In this document: positions 1 to 7,664 of the stretch, piece by piece
Numbering within the stretch: position 1 is the first letter of the stretch
Layout: every line of letters begins with the position of its first letter
Source: Luteitalea sp. TBR-22
GTDB taxonomy: Bacteria > Acidobacteriota > Vicinamibacteria > Vicinamibacterales > Vicinamibacteraceae
Length of the DNA stretch: 64,000 bases
Assembly: GCF_016865485.1 (NCBI RefSeq)
Contig: NZ_AP024452.1
Span: 1,324,501-1,388,500 of the forward strand
Direction: 5' to 3'
Translations under genes and position numbers: made by a program
Notes under the pieces: model-generated
Seen by the model: only the letters and a program-made list of their open reading frames with translations
Databases searched by the model: none
What the model was told of the DNA's origin: nothing

Positions 1-1946
1 AGAACCAGAAGATGGCCGTCAAGCTGACGCTCGGTTTCGGCGTCAGCTTCATCCTCACGCTGGTCGTGGGCGTCATGGCGCTCCGCAGCCTGTCGACGGT
101 CAAGGATCTCAACAACGTGATGTACCAGAATCACGCGTTGGGCATCGCGCACATCAAGGAAGCCAACATCTCGGTGGTCCGCGCCTCGCGCGCCCTCCGC
201 AACGCGATCATCGACGACGCGGTCGCCGACAAGCAGAAGCGCTGGGACGACGCCAGGAAGTACCGCGTCGAGTTCGCGGCGGCGATGGAGAAGTTCGACA
301 AGACGATCGTGTCCGAGGAGGTCCGCAAGCAGAGCCGCGAGGCGCAGGAGAAGTTCAAGGAAGTGTCCGACGGCCAGGACGTCGCCTTCGAGTTGACGAT
401 TTCGGGCAAGGCCGACGAGGCCAAGGAGATGCTCAAGAGCCTGCGTGCGCAGGCCGACGAGATCGACAAGATCGTCGACACGATCGAGGCCGACAAGATG
501 AAGCGCCTCGAGGCGGCCGCCGACGAGATCGACAGCACCTACACCAGCACGCGCTCGACGCTGATCGGCATCATCGCGACGTGCATGGGCCTCACCGTCC
601 TGCTGATCTGGACGATCGCGCGCCTCATCACCAGGCCGCTCGGTGAGACGGTCAGCGTGCTGCAGCACGTCGCCAAGGCCGACTTCAGCGAGACCATCAA
701 GCTCGACACCCACGACGAGATCGGCGACCTGGCGCGCGCCACCAACGCCGCCATCACCCAGATCAAGGACGCGCTGGGCAACGTGCGGTCGGCGGCCGAG
801 GCGATGGCCAAGGGCGACTTCAGCGTCGAGGTGCGCAAGGACCTGCCCGGCGAGCTCGGCGTGATGGCCAATGCGCTGGGCACCGGCCTGACGTCGCTGC
901 GCGGCGCCGTCGCCAACGTGCGCGAGGCCTCGCAGGGCCTGGCCAACGGCGACCTGACGATCGCGGTCCGCAGCGACCTGCCGGGCGAGCTCGGCGTGAT
1001 GGCCGCGGCCCTGAACGAGGCGGTGACCAAGCTGCGCCAGGCGATGAGCGACGTGCGCGAGACCGCCAATGCGGTGGCCTCGTCGGCCGACCAGCTCGCG
1101 GCGGCCTCGCAGGAGATCTCGAGCGGCGCGCAGGAGCAGGCCAGCAGCCTCGAGGAGACGGCAGCCAGCCTCGAGGAGATGACGGCGACGATCAAGCAGA
1201 ATGCCGACAACGCACAGCAGGCCAGCCAGCTGGCCGGCGGGGCGCGCAGCACGGCCGAGGACGGCGGCCAGGTGGTGAGCGAGGCGGTGCAGGCGATGAG
1301 CGCCATCAACGACTCGTCCAAGAAGATCGCCGACATCATCACGACGATCGACGAGATCGCCTTCCAGACCAACCTCCTCGCCCTGAACGCGGCAGTGGAA
1401 GCGGCGCGGGCCGGCGAGCAGGGCCGCGGCTTCGCGGTGGTCGCGGCCGAAGTCCGCAACCTGGCGCAGCGCAGCGCGACGGCCGCCAAGGAGATCAAGG
1501 ACCTGATCTCCGACTCGACGCGCAAGGTCGAGGCCGGATCGGCGCTGGTCAACGCCTCGGGCAAGACGCTCAACGAGATCGTCGCCGCCGTCAAGCGCGT
1601 CACCGACATCGTCGCCGAGATCGCCGCGGCGAGCCGCGAGCAGTCCTCGGGCATCGAGCAGGTCAACAAGGCCGTCACGCAGATGGATCAGGTGACGCAG
1701 GCCAACGCCTCGCAGACCGAGGAGATGTCGGGCACGTCCGAGTCGCTCTCGGGCGAGGCCGGCAAGCTGCAGGGGCTGGTGCGCCGCTTCAAGCTCGGCG
1801 AGGAGGCGATGGCCGAACAGCAGCGCCCCGCGGCGCGCAAGCCCGTGGCGATGATGAGCCGCAAGCCAGCCGCCGGCCGCCGTCCGCAGGCGCCGACCTC
1901 CGGCACGGCCGCGCTCGCGCTCGACAACGAGTTCCAGGAGTTTTGA
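1..1946 (+). CDS. Methyl-accepting chemotaxis protein with tandem HAMP domains, 5' end outside window
   Basis: Transmembrane chemoreceptor that signals to CheA/CheW. The first visible ATG is at 12, but the frame is open to the window edge and reads NQK before it, as in receptors whose start lies about ten residues further upstream, so I treat the 5' end as cut. Counting from ATG 12, there is a membrane segment at about 5-24, a helical periplasmic four-helix-bundle sensor at about 30-175, and a second membrane segment at about 180-203. A HAMP domain follows, then two further HAMP-like repeats, each carrying the motif [10 protein letters not shown]. The cytoplasmic signalling hairpin has the conserved core [19 protein letters not shown]. 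The C-terminus ends NEFQEF rather than with an NWETF tether, so adaptation enzymes probably dock elsewhere. CheW follows after 29 bases with a GGAGGG site, suggesting co-transcription. Ligand unknown. Confidence 0.93.
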   Translation, partial: NQKMAVKLTLGFGVSFILTLVVGVMALRSLSTVKDLNNVMYQNHALGIAHIKEANISVVRASRALRNAIIDDAVADKQKRWDDARKYRVEFAAAMEKFDKTIVSEEVRKQSREAQEKFKEVSDGQDVAFELTISGKADEAKEMLKSLRAQADEIDKIVDTIEADKMKRLEAAADEIDSTYTSTRSTLIGIIATCMGLTVLLIWTIARLITRPLGETVSVLQHVAKADFSETIKLDTHDEIGDLARATNAAITQIKDALGNVRSAAEAMAKGDFSVEVRKDLPGELGVMANALGTGLTSLRGAVANVREASQGLANGDLTIAVRSDLPGELGVMAAALNEAVTKLRQAMSDVRETANAVASSADQLAAASQEISSGAQEQASSLEETAASLEEMTATIKQNADNAQQASQLAGGARSTAEDGGQVVSEAVQAMSAINDSSKKIADIITTIDEIAFQTNLLALNAAVEAARAGEQGRGFAVVAAEVRNLAQRSATAAKEIKDLISDSTRKVEAGSALVNASGKTLNEIVAAVKRVTDIVAEIAAASREQSSGIEQVNKAVTQMDQVTQANASQTEEMSGTSESLSGEAGKLQGLVRRFKLGEEAMAEQQRPAARKPVAMMSRKPAAGRRPQAPTSGTAALALDNEFQEF

Positions 1947-1975
1947 ACGCTCGTCATCGAGTGGAGGGCTGAGCC

Positions 1976-2470
1976 ATGACGACACAGCAGGCAGTGGACC
2001 AGGCCCGCACGGACGGCGGGCAGTTCCTGACCTTCCGATTGGGCAACGAGCAGTTCGGGCTCGAGATCCTCAGGGTCCAGGAGATCAAGGGGTACTCGGC
2101 GATCACGCCGATCCCCAATGCCCCCTCGCACGTGAAGGGCGTGATGAACCTGCGGGGCGCGGTGGTCCCGGTGGTGGATCTCCGCCTCAAGTTCGGGATG
2201 CCGGAAGTGGAGTACACCAAGTTCACGGTCATCATCCTGGTGACGGTGAACGGCAAGGTGGTCGGCCTGGTGGTCGACGCGGTGTCCGACGTGCTGACGC
2301 TCGGCGCCACCGACGTCGCCGCACCGCCCATCTTCGACGCGTCGGTGGACACGTCGTTCATGACCGGGCTGGCCAAGGCCGGCGACGGCCTCATCAGCCT
2401 GCTCGACATCGATCGCGTCGTCGGCATGGTCGACGAGGTCGCACCACCGCCGCAGGAGGTGGCCGCCTAG
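1976..2470 (+). CDS. cheW: Chemotaxis adaptor protein CheW
   Basis: A 164-residue coupling protein that links the CheA kinase to chemoreceptors in the polar array. It shows the CheW pattern: FLTFRLGNEQFGLEILRVQEI at the start (first beta barrel), a central NLRGAVVPVVDLRLKFGMP, and a C-terminal GLVVDAVSDVL stretch. The start ATG is preceded by GGAGGG seven bases upstream. It lies directly behind a receptor gene and is followed by a strong intrinsic terminator at 2514-2556, so receptor and cheW probably form the end of one transcription unit. CheA and CheY are not in the window and would be expected upstream or elsewhere. Confidence 0.95.
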   Translation: MTTQQAVDQARTDGGQFLTFRLGNEQFGLEILRVQEIKGYSAITPIPNAPSHVKGVMNLRGAVVPVVDLRLKFGMPEVEYTKFTVIILVTVNGKVVGLVVDAVSDVLTLGATDVAAPPIFDASVDTSFMTGLAKAGDGLISLLDIDRVVGMVDEVAPPPQEVAA

Positions 2471-2513
2471 GCGGCCGACGGGGCGCCAGGCGCGCCCCAC
2501 GGTGATCCCGACT

Positions 2514-2556
2514 AGGCGCGCGTGCACGTGGCCTCGCCACGTGCCGCGCGCCTTTT
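2514..2556 (+). terminator. Strong intrinsic terminator after cheW
   Basis: Arms AGGCGCGCG (2514-2522) and CGCGCGCCT (2545-2553) pair perfectly. Inside them CACGTGGC (2525-2532) pairs with GCCACGTG (2536-2543) around a 3-nt loop, and the stem runs into TTTT at 2553-2556. The only irregularity is a small internal loop at 523-524 opposite 544 (offset 2000). A smaller GC hairpin (2480-2498) precedes it. It sits between cheW and the cheR-cheD gene and separates two transcription units. Confidence 0.85.
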
Positions 2557-2592
2557 CGTGTGCCGGGGCAGGCCATCCTCCGGGGCGAGCCA

Positions 2593-2631
2593 TCGGGAAA
2601 TTCCCGAGGCGATGCGAAGGAATTCTCCTTC
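2593..2631. promoter_or_regulatory. Two palindromes upstream of cheR-cheD, candidate operator region
   Basis: TCGGGAA and TTCCCGA form a 15-bp near-continuous palindrome around one base (2593-2607), and GAAGGA / TCCTTC form a second inverted repeat around ATTC (2616-2631). They lie just after the cheW terminator and 100 bases before the likely cheR start, where the promoter of the second chemotaxis unit must be. No clear -35/-10 pair was recognised. Function as operators is inference. Confidence 0.35.
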
Positions 2632-2731
2632 AAGGGGCCTTCCGCCGATGCCGATGACACGAGCAGCGTCGGGGCCGCCCGGACAACCGGATGGGCCGGC
2701 GTCGGGCGGATCGGTCCGCGAGAACAACTCC

Positions 2732-4396
2732 ATGTCCCTGCTGGGTTCCGTGCCGGGAACCGTCGAACTCACCACCCGCGAGTTCGACAGCCTCCGGACC
2801 CTCATCCACGAGATTGCCGGCATCGCCCTCGCGCCCGCCAAGCGGACGCTGCTGGAGTCGCGCCTGCAGCGCCGGCTGCGCGCCCTGAACCTCCGCACGT
2901 TCAGCGACTACATCGACTGCCTCGCCCAGCCCGGCACGCCGGAGCTGGTCGAGATGATCAACTGCGTCACGACCAACAAGACGGACTTCTACCGCGAGCC
3001 GCACCACTTCCGGTTCCTGCAGCAGCAGGTCATCCCGGCGGTGCAGTCGCGCACGGTGGGCGGGCGCCGCCTCCGCATCTGGAGCGCCGGCTGTTCCACC
3101 GGCGAGGAGCCGTACACCATCGCGCTCGCCATCGCCGATGCGCTCGGGCCGCGCCTGAACTCGTGGGACGTGAAGATCCTGGCCTCCGACATCGACACCA
3201 GGGTGCTGGAGACCGCCGCGGCCGGCACCTACCCGGCCGATCGTGTCGACGTCGTGCCCGACCACCTGCGCGAGCGGTACTTCACCCGCTCCCGGACGCC
3301 TGGCGCCTACGACATCGACGACGCGATCCGCCGGATGATCACCTTCCGCCGGATCAACTTCGCCGACCCGCGCTGGCCGATCAACACGCAGTTCGACGTC
3401 ATCTTCTGCCGCAACGTCATCATCTACTTCGACCGCGACACGCAGGCCGTGCTCTTCGATCGGTTCGCGCAGCTGCTGAAGAAGGACGGGCACCTGATCA
3501 TCGGCCACTCCGAGACCCTCAGCTGGCTCACCGGGACGTTCGCGCAGGTGCGCGGCGTGCCCACCGTGTACCGCCTGGCCACGGCCGCCGACGGCGACCT
3601 GCGGCCGCCCTCGGTGGTGGCCGCACAGGCCGCCGCCGCTGCGCCAGCGTCGCGGCCGGACGCCGTCGAGCCGGCGCCGCGGCCCCTCGCGGTCGGGTCG
3701 GCTCGCCCCGCCCTCCGAGCGGGCGGGCGGCTCGCCTCGCGCCTGGAGTCGCGCCTCGGGCCGCGCCCCGCCACGGCTTCGAAGGTCGGGGCCGATCGGC
3801 GCCTGCATCACGGCGCGATCGAGTCGGCGGCGCACATGCCGCACACCCACATCATCCACGTCGGCGGCGTGTTCGCGTCGGCCGAGGCGGCGGTGGTGCG
3901 CACCATCCTGGGCTCCTGCGTGGCCGCGTGCCTCTACGACCCCGAGACCCGCATCGGCGGCATGAACCACTTCCTGCTGCCCGAAGGCCACGACAAGCAG
4001 CAGGACGCGCGGGCGAGCACGCGCTACGGCGTGCACGCGATGGAAGTGCTGATCAACGAGATGATGCACCGCGGCGCCGACCGTCGCCGCCTGCGCGCCA
4101 AGGCCTTCGGCGCCAGCGAGGCCATCAAGCACGTCGTGCTGAGCCGCGAGGTGCAGGAGCGCAACGCACAGTTCATCACGCGGTTCCTCGAGGTGGAGGG
4201 CATCCCCCTCGATCGGAGCCTGCTCGGCGGGCCTCGCCCCCTCGAGGTGCTGTTTGCCACCGACACGGGCAAGGCGTTCGTGCGCGAGTTGGCGCTGCCC
4301 TCGGTGGAACGCCTGGCACACGAGGAGGACCGCTACAGCCAGACCCTCATCCATCCGGCGCAGCCGGCAGAGGACGACGACATCACGCTGTTCTGA
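2732..4396 (+). CDS. Fused chemotaxis methyltransferase CheR and deamidase CheD
   Basis: A single 554-residue frame joins two receptor-modifying enzymes. Residues about 10-285 are CheR, which methylates receptor glutamates with S-adenosylmethionine: an N-terminal helical domain with RLQRRLRALN, the SAM-binding SAGCSTGEEPYT at 118-129, and FCRNVIIYF at 225-233. Residues about 286-368 are an Ala/Pro/Arg-rich linker. Residues about 370-540 are CheD, which deamidates receptor glutamines, with the catalytic set T391, C396 (TILGSC) and H413 (GGMNHF). I chose ATG 2732 because it lies just before the CheR core. Earlier in-frame starts exist at 2648 (AAGGGG ten bases before) and 2612, while GTG 2522 lies inside a terminator hairpin. 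CheB follows 18 bases later. An internal ATG at 3836 could in principle yield free CheD, but no ribosome site precedes it. Confidence 0.9.
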   Translation: MSLLGSVPGTVELTTREFDSLRTLIHEIAGIALAPAKRTLLESRLQRRLRALNLRTFSDYIDCLAQPGTPELVEMINCVTTNKTDFYREPHHFRFLQQQVIPAVQSRTVGGRRLRIWSAGCSTGEEPYTIALAIADALGPRLNSWDVKILASDIDTRVLETAAAGTYPADRVDVVPDHLRERYFTRSRTPGAYDIDDAIRRMITFRRINFADPRWPINTQFDVIFCRNVIIYFDRDTQAVLFDRFAQLLKKDGHLIIGHSETLSWLTGTFAQVRGVPTVYRLATAADGDLRPPSVVAAQAAAAAPASRPDAVEPAPRPLAVGSARPALRAGGRLASRLESRLGPRPATASKVGADRRLHHGAIESAAHMPHTHIIHVGGVFASAEAAVVRTILGSCVAACLYDPETRIGGMNHFLLPEGHDKQQDARASTRYGVHAMEVLINEMMHRGADRRRLRAKAFGASEAIKHVVLSREVQERNAQFITRFLEVEGIPLDRSLLGGPRPLEVLFATDTGKAFVRELALPSVERLAHEEDRYSQTLIHPAQPAEDDDITLF

Positions 4397-4414
4397 TGCC
4401 GTGGAGACGCCCCC

Positions 4415-5458
4415 ATGACTCGCGTGCTCATCGTCGACGACTCGGCGCTCATCCGCCAGTTGCTGACCCAGATCCTCCAGAGCGACCCCGACATCGAGGT
4501 GGTGGCCGCGGTGCCCGACCCGGTGGCCGCCGTCGAGCGCCTCAAGCACGAGCGGGTCGACGTGATCACGCTCGACGTCGAGATGCCGCGCATGGACGGC
4601 CTGACGTTCCTCGAGAAGCTGATGCGGGCGTGGCCGATTCCGGTCCTCATGGTGTCGTCGCTGACCGAGCGCGGCTGCGCCACCACCCTGCGCGCGCTGG
4701 AGCTCGGGGCGGTCGACTTCGTGACCAAGCCGAAGATCGACGTGCGGGCCGGCATCGAGGAACTCGGCCAGCAGATCCTCGCGAAGGTGCACGACGCCGC
4801 CCGCGCGAAGGTGCGTCGCCGCGAGAGCGGCGCCGCGGCGCCGGTCAAGGTGCTGCCCAACACGCAGGCCCTGATCAACAGCACCCACAAGGTGATCGCG
4901 ATCGGCGCGTCGACGGGCGGCACCGAGGCGCTGCGCGAGGTGCTGCAGGTGCTGCCGGCCGACAGCCCCGGCATCGTCGTGGTGCAGCACATGCCGGAGA
5001 CGTTCACGCGGTCGTTCGCCGAGCGCCTCGACACGTTGTGCCAGATCAAGGTGAAGGAGGCGGCCGACGGCGACCGCATCCTGCCGGGCCATGCGCTCAT
5101 CGCCCGCGGCAACATCCACATGGAAGTCCGCCGGAGCGGCGCGATCTACTCGGTGCGGCTGGTCGACAGCCCGCCCGTCAACCGGCATCGCCCGTCGGTG
5201 GACGTGCTGTTCGACAGTTGCGCGCGGTACCTCGGCGCCAACGCGGTGGGCGTGATTCTCACCGGCATGGGCAACGACGGCGCGCGCGGCATGCGCGCCA
5301 TGCACGACGCCGGCGCGTTCACCATCGCGCAGGACGAGGCGTCCTGCGTCGTGTTCGGCATGCCCAAGGAGGCCATCGCGGCCGGTGGGGTAGACGAGAT
5401 CCTGCCTCTCTCTCGCGTCGCCCCGGGCATGCTGCGGGCCGTCGCCGAGGCGGCCTGA
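4415..5458 (+). CDS. cheB: Chemotaxis response regulator protein-glutamate methylesterase CheB
   Basis: A 347-residue methylesterase that removes methyl groups added by CheR and so resets receptors. The N-terminal receiver domain carries D8, D9 and the phosphoacceptor D54 ([11 protein letters not shown]) and ends with the KPK switch lysine. The C-terminal catalytic domain has S166 (GASTGG), H192 (QHMPETFT) and D288 (GMGNDGARG), each two positions after the E. coli S164, H190 and D286. A GGAG site lies eight bases before ATG. It follows cheR-cheD by 18 bases, so methylation, deamidation and demethylation enzymes are probably co-expressed under CheA control. Confidence 0.96.
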   Translation: MTRVLIVDDSALIRQLLTQILQSDPDIEVVAAVPDPVAAVERLKHERVDVITLDVEMPRMDGLTFLEKLMRAWPIPVLMVSSLTERGCATTLRALELGAVDFVTKPKIDVRAGIEELGQQILAKVHDAARAKVRRRESGAAAPVKVLPNTQALINSTHKVIAIGASTGGTEALREVLQVLPADSPGIVVVQHMPETFTRSFAERLDTLCQIKVKEAADGDRILPGHALIARGNIHMEVRRSGAIYSVRLVDSPPVNRHRPSVDVLFDSCARYLGANAVGVILTGMGNDGARGMRAMHDAGAFTIAQDEASCVVFGMPKEAIAAGGVDEILPLSRVAPGMLRAVAEAA

Positions 5459-5475
5459 GGAGCGGGGAGGATGCC

Positions 5476-6231
5476 ATGTTCCGCCAGGCACGTTCGCTGC
5501 TGCTGTGTACGGCCACGCTGCTGGTCGCCGTTCCCGCGATGGCGCAGATGACGCCGGGCGCCGAACCCGGAGACGTCCTGAGCCTCGGCCAGGTGATGGT
5601 CGAGGCCGGTGCGGGGATGACCTTCGACGCCGAGGACGGCACGTCCGGCGCCGGTGCGCAGCCGCTGATCCGGTTCGGCATCGCGCCGGGCATCGAGCTG
5701 CTCGGGGGATCGGGCGGGTGGACCTCGGCATGCTTCGGCCGCTGCGCCTGGTCGCCGACGACGGCGTTCGCCGGCTGGCGTGCGCTGATCCCCGGGCAGA
5801 TGGCGGGCTTCAACACGGCGGTGTCGGGCCTGTTCTACTACCCGACGCGCACCGACCATGCCCAGCCGCGGGTCATCGAGAGCAGCTTCATGCTGCACGT
5901 CGATCGCGCGATCGGCGAGGCGCTGCTCCTGACGTTCAACGCCGAGATCGCCCGGCTGCACGACGCGGAGACCGCGGTCCTGCGCCATGGGGAAGGCTTC
6001 GGCCTGGTGTGGGATCGCGGCGGGCGCTGGTTGCCGCTGGTGCGGTTCGGGCACCGGGCCGCGGCGGTCGAGGGGCCGGAGCCGTGGTACCTCGAGATGG
6101 GCACCGGCCTGCGCATGGGCGGGGCGTTCGAGTACGAGTTCGCGGTGACACGCGGCCTCAACGCGGCCGAGCCTGGCTGGGGCGTGGCGGCCGCGGTGGC
6201 CATCAGCCACGACTTCCGGCCACTCTACTGA
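5476..6231 (+). CDS. Secreted outer-membrane beta-barrel-like protein, first of a paralogous pair
   Basis: A 251-residue protein with a clear Sec signal peptide (MFRQARSLLLCTATLLVAVPAMAQ). The mature part alternates short amphipathic strands and turns rich in Gly, Tyr and Trp, ends with FRPLY, and has an aromatic C-terminus as in outer-membrane barrels. It resembles the Phenol_MetA_deg / putative transporter group that NCBI calls transporter. GGGGAGG lies five bases before ATG. It shares the C-terminal TRGLNAAE motif with the next gene, so the two are likely an old tandem duplication. It sits 17 bases after cheB, but a role in chemotaxis is not shown by the sequence. Confidence 0.8.
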   Translation: MFRQARSLLLCTATLLVAVPAMAQMTPGAEPGDVLSLGQVMVEAGAGMTFDAEDGTSGAGAQPLIRFGIAPGIELLGGSGGWTSACFGRCAWSPTTAFAGWRALIPGQMAGFNTAVSGLFYYPTRTDHAQPRVIESSFMLHVDRAIGEALLLTFNAEIARLHDAETAVLRHGEGFGLVWDRGGRWLPLVRFGHRAAAVEGPEPWYLEMGTGLRMGGAFEYEFAVTRGLNAAEPGWGVAAAVAISHDFRPLY

Positions 6232-6239
6232 GGCGTTCC

Positions 6240-7043
6240 ATGCAAGCGATGTTTCGTTGCTTCGTGCCGGCCATGCTGCTCGTTGCGGCGCTGGGGAGTG
6301 GCGCGCAAGCGCAGCCGGCCGCGCCTGCCCCGGAGGCGCCGGAACCCGGCGCCGAGTTGCCCACCGATCGCCCCGGCTTCAACGCGCCCGCCACCGTCGT
6401 CGGCCGCGGCGTGGTGCAGATCGAGATGGGGTGGTCCACGGTGCACGGCCGCGACGGCCTGAACGGCAGTGTGGGCCCGCAGCCGTTGCTGCGCATCGGC
6501 GCCACCGACCACCTGGAGTTCGAGTTCACGAGCGCCGGACTCGCCGCCGCCTGCGTCATCAAGTGCGACTGGCACGGCACCGACATCGCGGCCGGCGCGC
6601 GCTACGTGTTGCCGGTGACCCCGCTCGGGATCTCGCTGGCGATGACCGGGCTGCTCTCGGTGCCGACCGGGTCGCAGGCGTTCACGTCGGAGCACCTCGA
6701 TCCCCTGGGCATCGTCCACGTGGACCGGGCCTTCGGGCCGATCGGCGTGTCGTACAACTACATCGCCACGCGCATCCACGACGAGGACGGCGAGGTGGCC
6801 GCCACGCGGAGCGGGCACGGGCTGAACGTCGGGACGTCGATTGGCCGGTGGGCGCCGTTCGTGAACTTCGGCTGGCGGCCGGTCCACGTCGATGGGCGTG
6901 CGCCGGTGCTGGCCGAGGCGGGCCTGGCCTACCGGCTCGCCCGCGACGTGCAACTGGACGTGTCAGCGACGCGCGGACTCAATGCCGCCGAGGCGATGTG
7001 GTCGCTGTCGGCGGGCATCGTGCTGCGGCACCGTCCCCGTTGA
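6240..7043 (+). CDS. Secreted outer-membrane transporter-like protein, second paralogue
   Basis: A 267-residue protein with a signal peptide ending GSGAQAQ and a proline-rich linker before ELPTDRPGFNAPATVVGRG. That opening is typical of the Phenol_MetA_deg/transporter-like outer-membrane family. The rest is predicted beta barrel, with SATRGLNAAE near the end matching the previous gene. The ATG lies eight bases after the previous stop, and a second in-frame ATG at 6249 could also serve. The pair is probably translated from one message. Substrate unknown; the family name reflects similarity only. Confidence 0.8.
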   Translation: MQAMFRCFVPAMLLVAALGSGAQAQPAAPAPEAPEPGAELPTDRPGFNAPATVVGRGVVQIEMGWSTVHGRDGLNGSVGPQPLLRIGATDHLEFEFTSAGLAAACVIKCDWHGTDIAAGARYVLPVTPLGISLAMTGLLSVPTGSQAFTSEHLDPLGIVHVDRAFGPIGVSYNYIATRIHDEDGEVAATRSGHGLNVGTSIGRWAPFVNFGWRPVHVDGRAPVLAEAGLAYRLARDVQLDVSATRGLNAAEAMWSLSAGIVLRHRPR

Positions 7044-7054
7044 CCCGCAGCCCG

Positions 7055-7084
7055 TTGACCTGCGAGGACGGGCCGCAGTACACT
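7055..7084 (+). promoter_or_regulatory. Sigma-70-type promoter for tRNA-Asn
   Basis: TTGACC (7055-7060) and TACACT (7079-7084) are separated by 18 bases, giving a start near 7091 and a leader of about 65 bases before the tRNA. No other gene starts here on this strand. Confidence 0.6.
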
Positions 7085-7155
7085 GTCGCTTCGTCGCGAC
7101 CGGTTCCGGCCGCGGCAGGCAGCACCCTCGCCACCGTGCGAGGTCCCACCCGAGT

Positions 7156-7230
7156 TCCTCAGTAGCTCAATGGCAGAGCATCCGGCTGTTAACCGGAGGG
7201 TTGTAGGTTCGAATCCTACCTGAGGAGCCA
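7156..7230 (+). tRNA. tRNA-Asn (anticodon GTT)
   Basis: Cloverleaf read by eye. Acceptor TCCTCAG (7156-7162) pairs with CTGAGGA (7220-7226). The D arm is GCTC...GAGC (7165-7179). The anticodon stem TCCGG/CCGGA encloses CTGTTAA, giving anticodon GTT. The T arm GTAGG/CCTAC encloses TTCGAAT. The discriminator is G and CCA is encoded (7228-7230). Immediately downstream an imperfect inverted copy of the tRNA 3' end folds back on it. Confidence 0.97.
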
Positions 7231-7273
7231 TTTCTGGCCTGCGGCCAGAATGGCTCCCGCAGGTAGGCTTCAG
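7224..7273. repeat. Inverted copy of the tRNA-Asn 3' end
   Basis: The bases GGAGCCATT...CTGGCC (7224-7239, covering the tRNA 3' terminus) are complementary to GGCCAGAATGGCTCC (7243-7257) with one bulged T. Complementarity continues more weakly: AGGTAGG and TTC at about 7260-7270 match the reverse of the T-arm side. It may act as a terminator or 3'-processing hairpin, or be a relic of rearrangement or integration at the tRNA end. Confidence 0.6.
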
Positions 7274-7660
7274 GCTCGCGTCTGCTCGCCTTCGGCTCGC
7301 ACCCGCGAGCTCGAATCCGCTCTCTCCGTGGCGGGACGCTTGCGCCTCGGCGTGCGGCCGTCGCTTACCCTGAGCGCAGTCGAAGGGGCGTCGCCTCGGC
7401 CGGATCCTCCCGCGCATCGCCACACACGTCGGCTCACCGCCGCCGACTCGGGTCCACTCTCTGCGCTACGAGGAGCGTGCGCCTCGGTGTCTGCCATCGC
7501 TTGCCCTGAGCGTAGTCGACCCGACCGGCTCGAACATCCGGGTTCACGGTGTAGCCGTCGCCCTTGGGCGACGGTCGATCGACGGGCATCCGTGTCTCTC
7601 TCGTTGCTCGCCCCGGCCCGACGTTGGGCCGGACGAATGGCGCGGCGAGGACACCGCGCC
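7231..7660. other. Gene-free stretch with dispersed repeats
   Basis: No credible gene is seen between the tRNA and the converging minus-strand gene. The stretch holds two copies of a dispersed motif, GCTTaCCCTGAGCGcAGTCGA near 7369 and GCTTgCCCTGAGCGtAGTCGA near 7500, and an inverted pair of GTAG hairpins described separately. Confidence 0.6.
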
Positions 7661-7664
7661 CTAC
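7551..7664. repeat. GTAG-REP inverted pair
   Basis: Left unit: GTAG (7551-7554) followed by CCGTCGCCC / GGGCGACGG around TT (7555-7574). Right unit, in the opposite orientation: GGCGCGG / CCGCGCC (7639-7645, 7654-7660) followed by CTAC (7661-7664). A further hairpin, CCGGCCC / GGGCCGG, lies between them at 7613-7632. The CTA of the right unit is the TAG stop codon of the minus-strand gene that ends here. Confidence 0.8.

Noticed and set aside
2522-2731. Extension of CheR to the GTG at 2522
   Set aside because: The codons lie inside the cheW terminator stem and encode a low-complexity stretch not found in CheR.
2630-5731. Very long minus-strand open frame of over 1000 codons
   Set aside because: It overlaps cheR-cheD and cheB completely, is extremely rich in Arg/His/Pro/Ala, and shows no domain; it is an antisense shadow of GC-rich genes.
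7250-7660. Open frames running through the region after tRNA-Asn
   Set aside because: They run through repeat hairpins and into the antisense of the downstream gene, with no start signal or domain.
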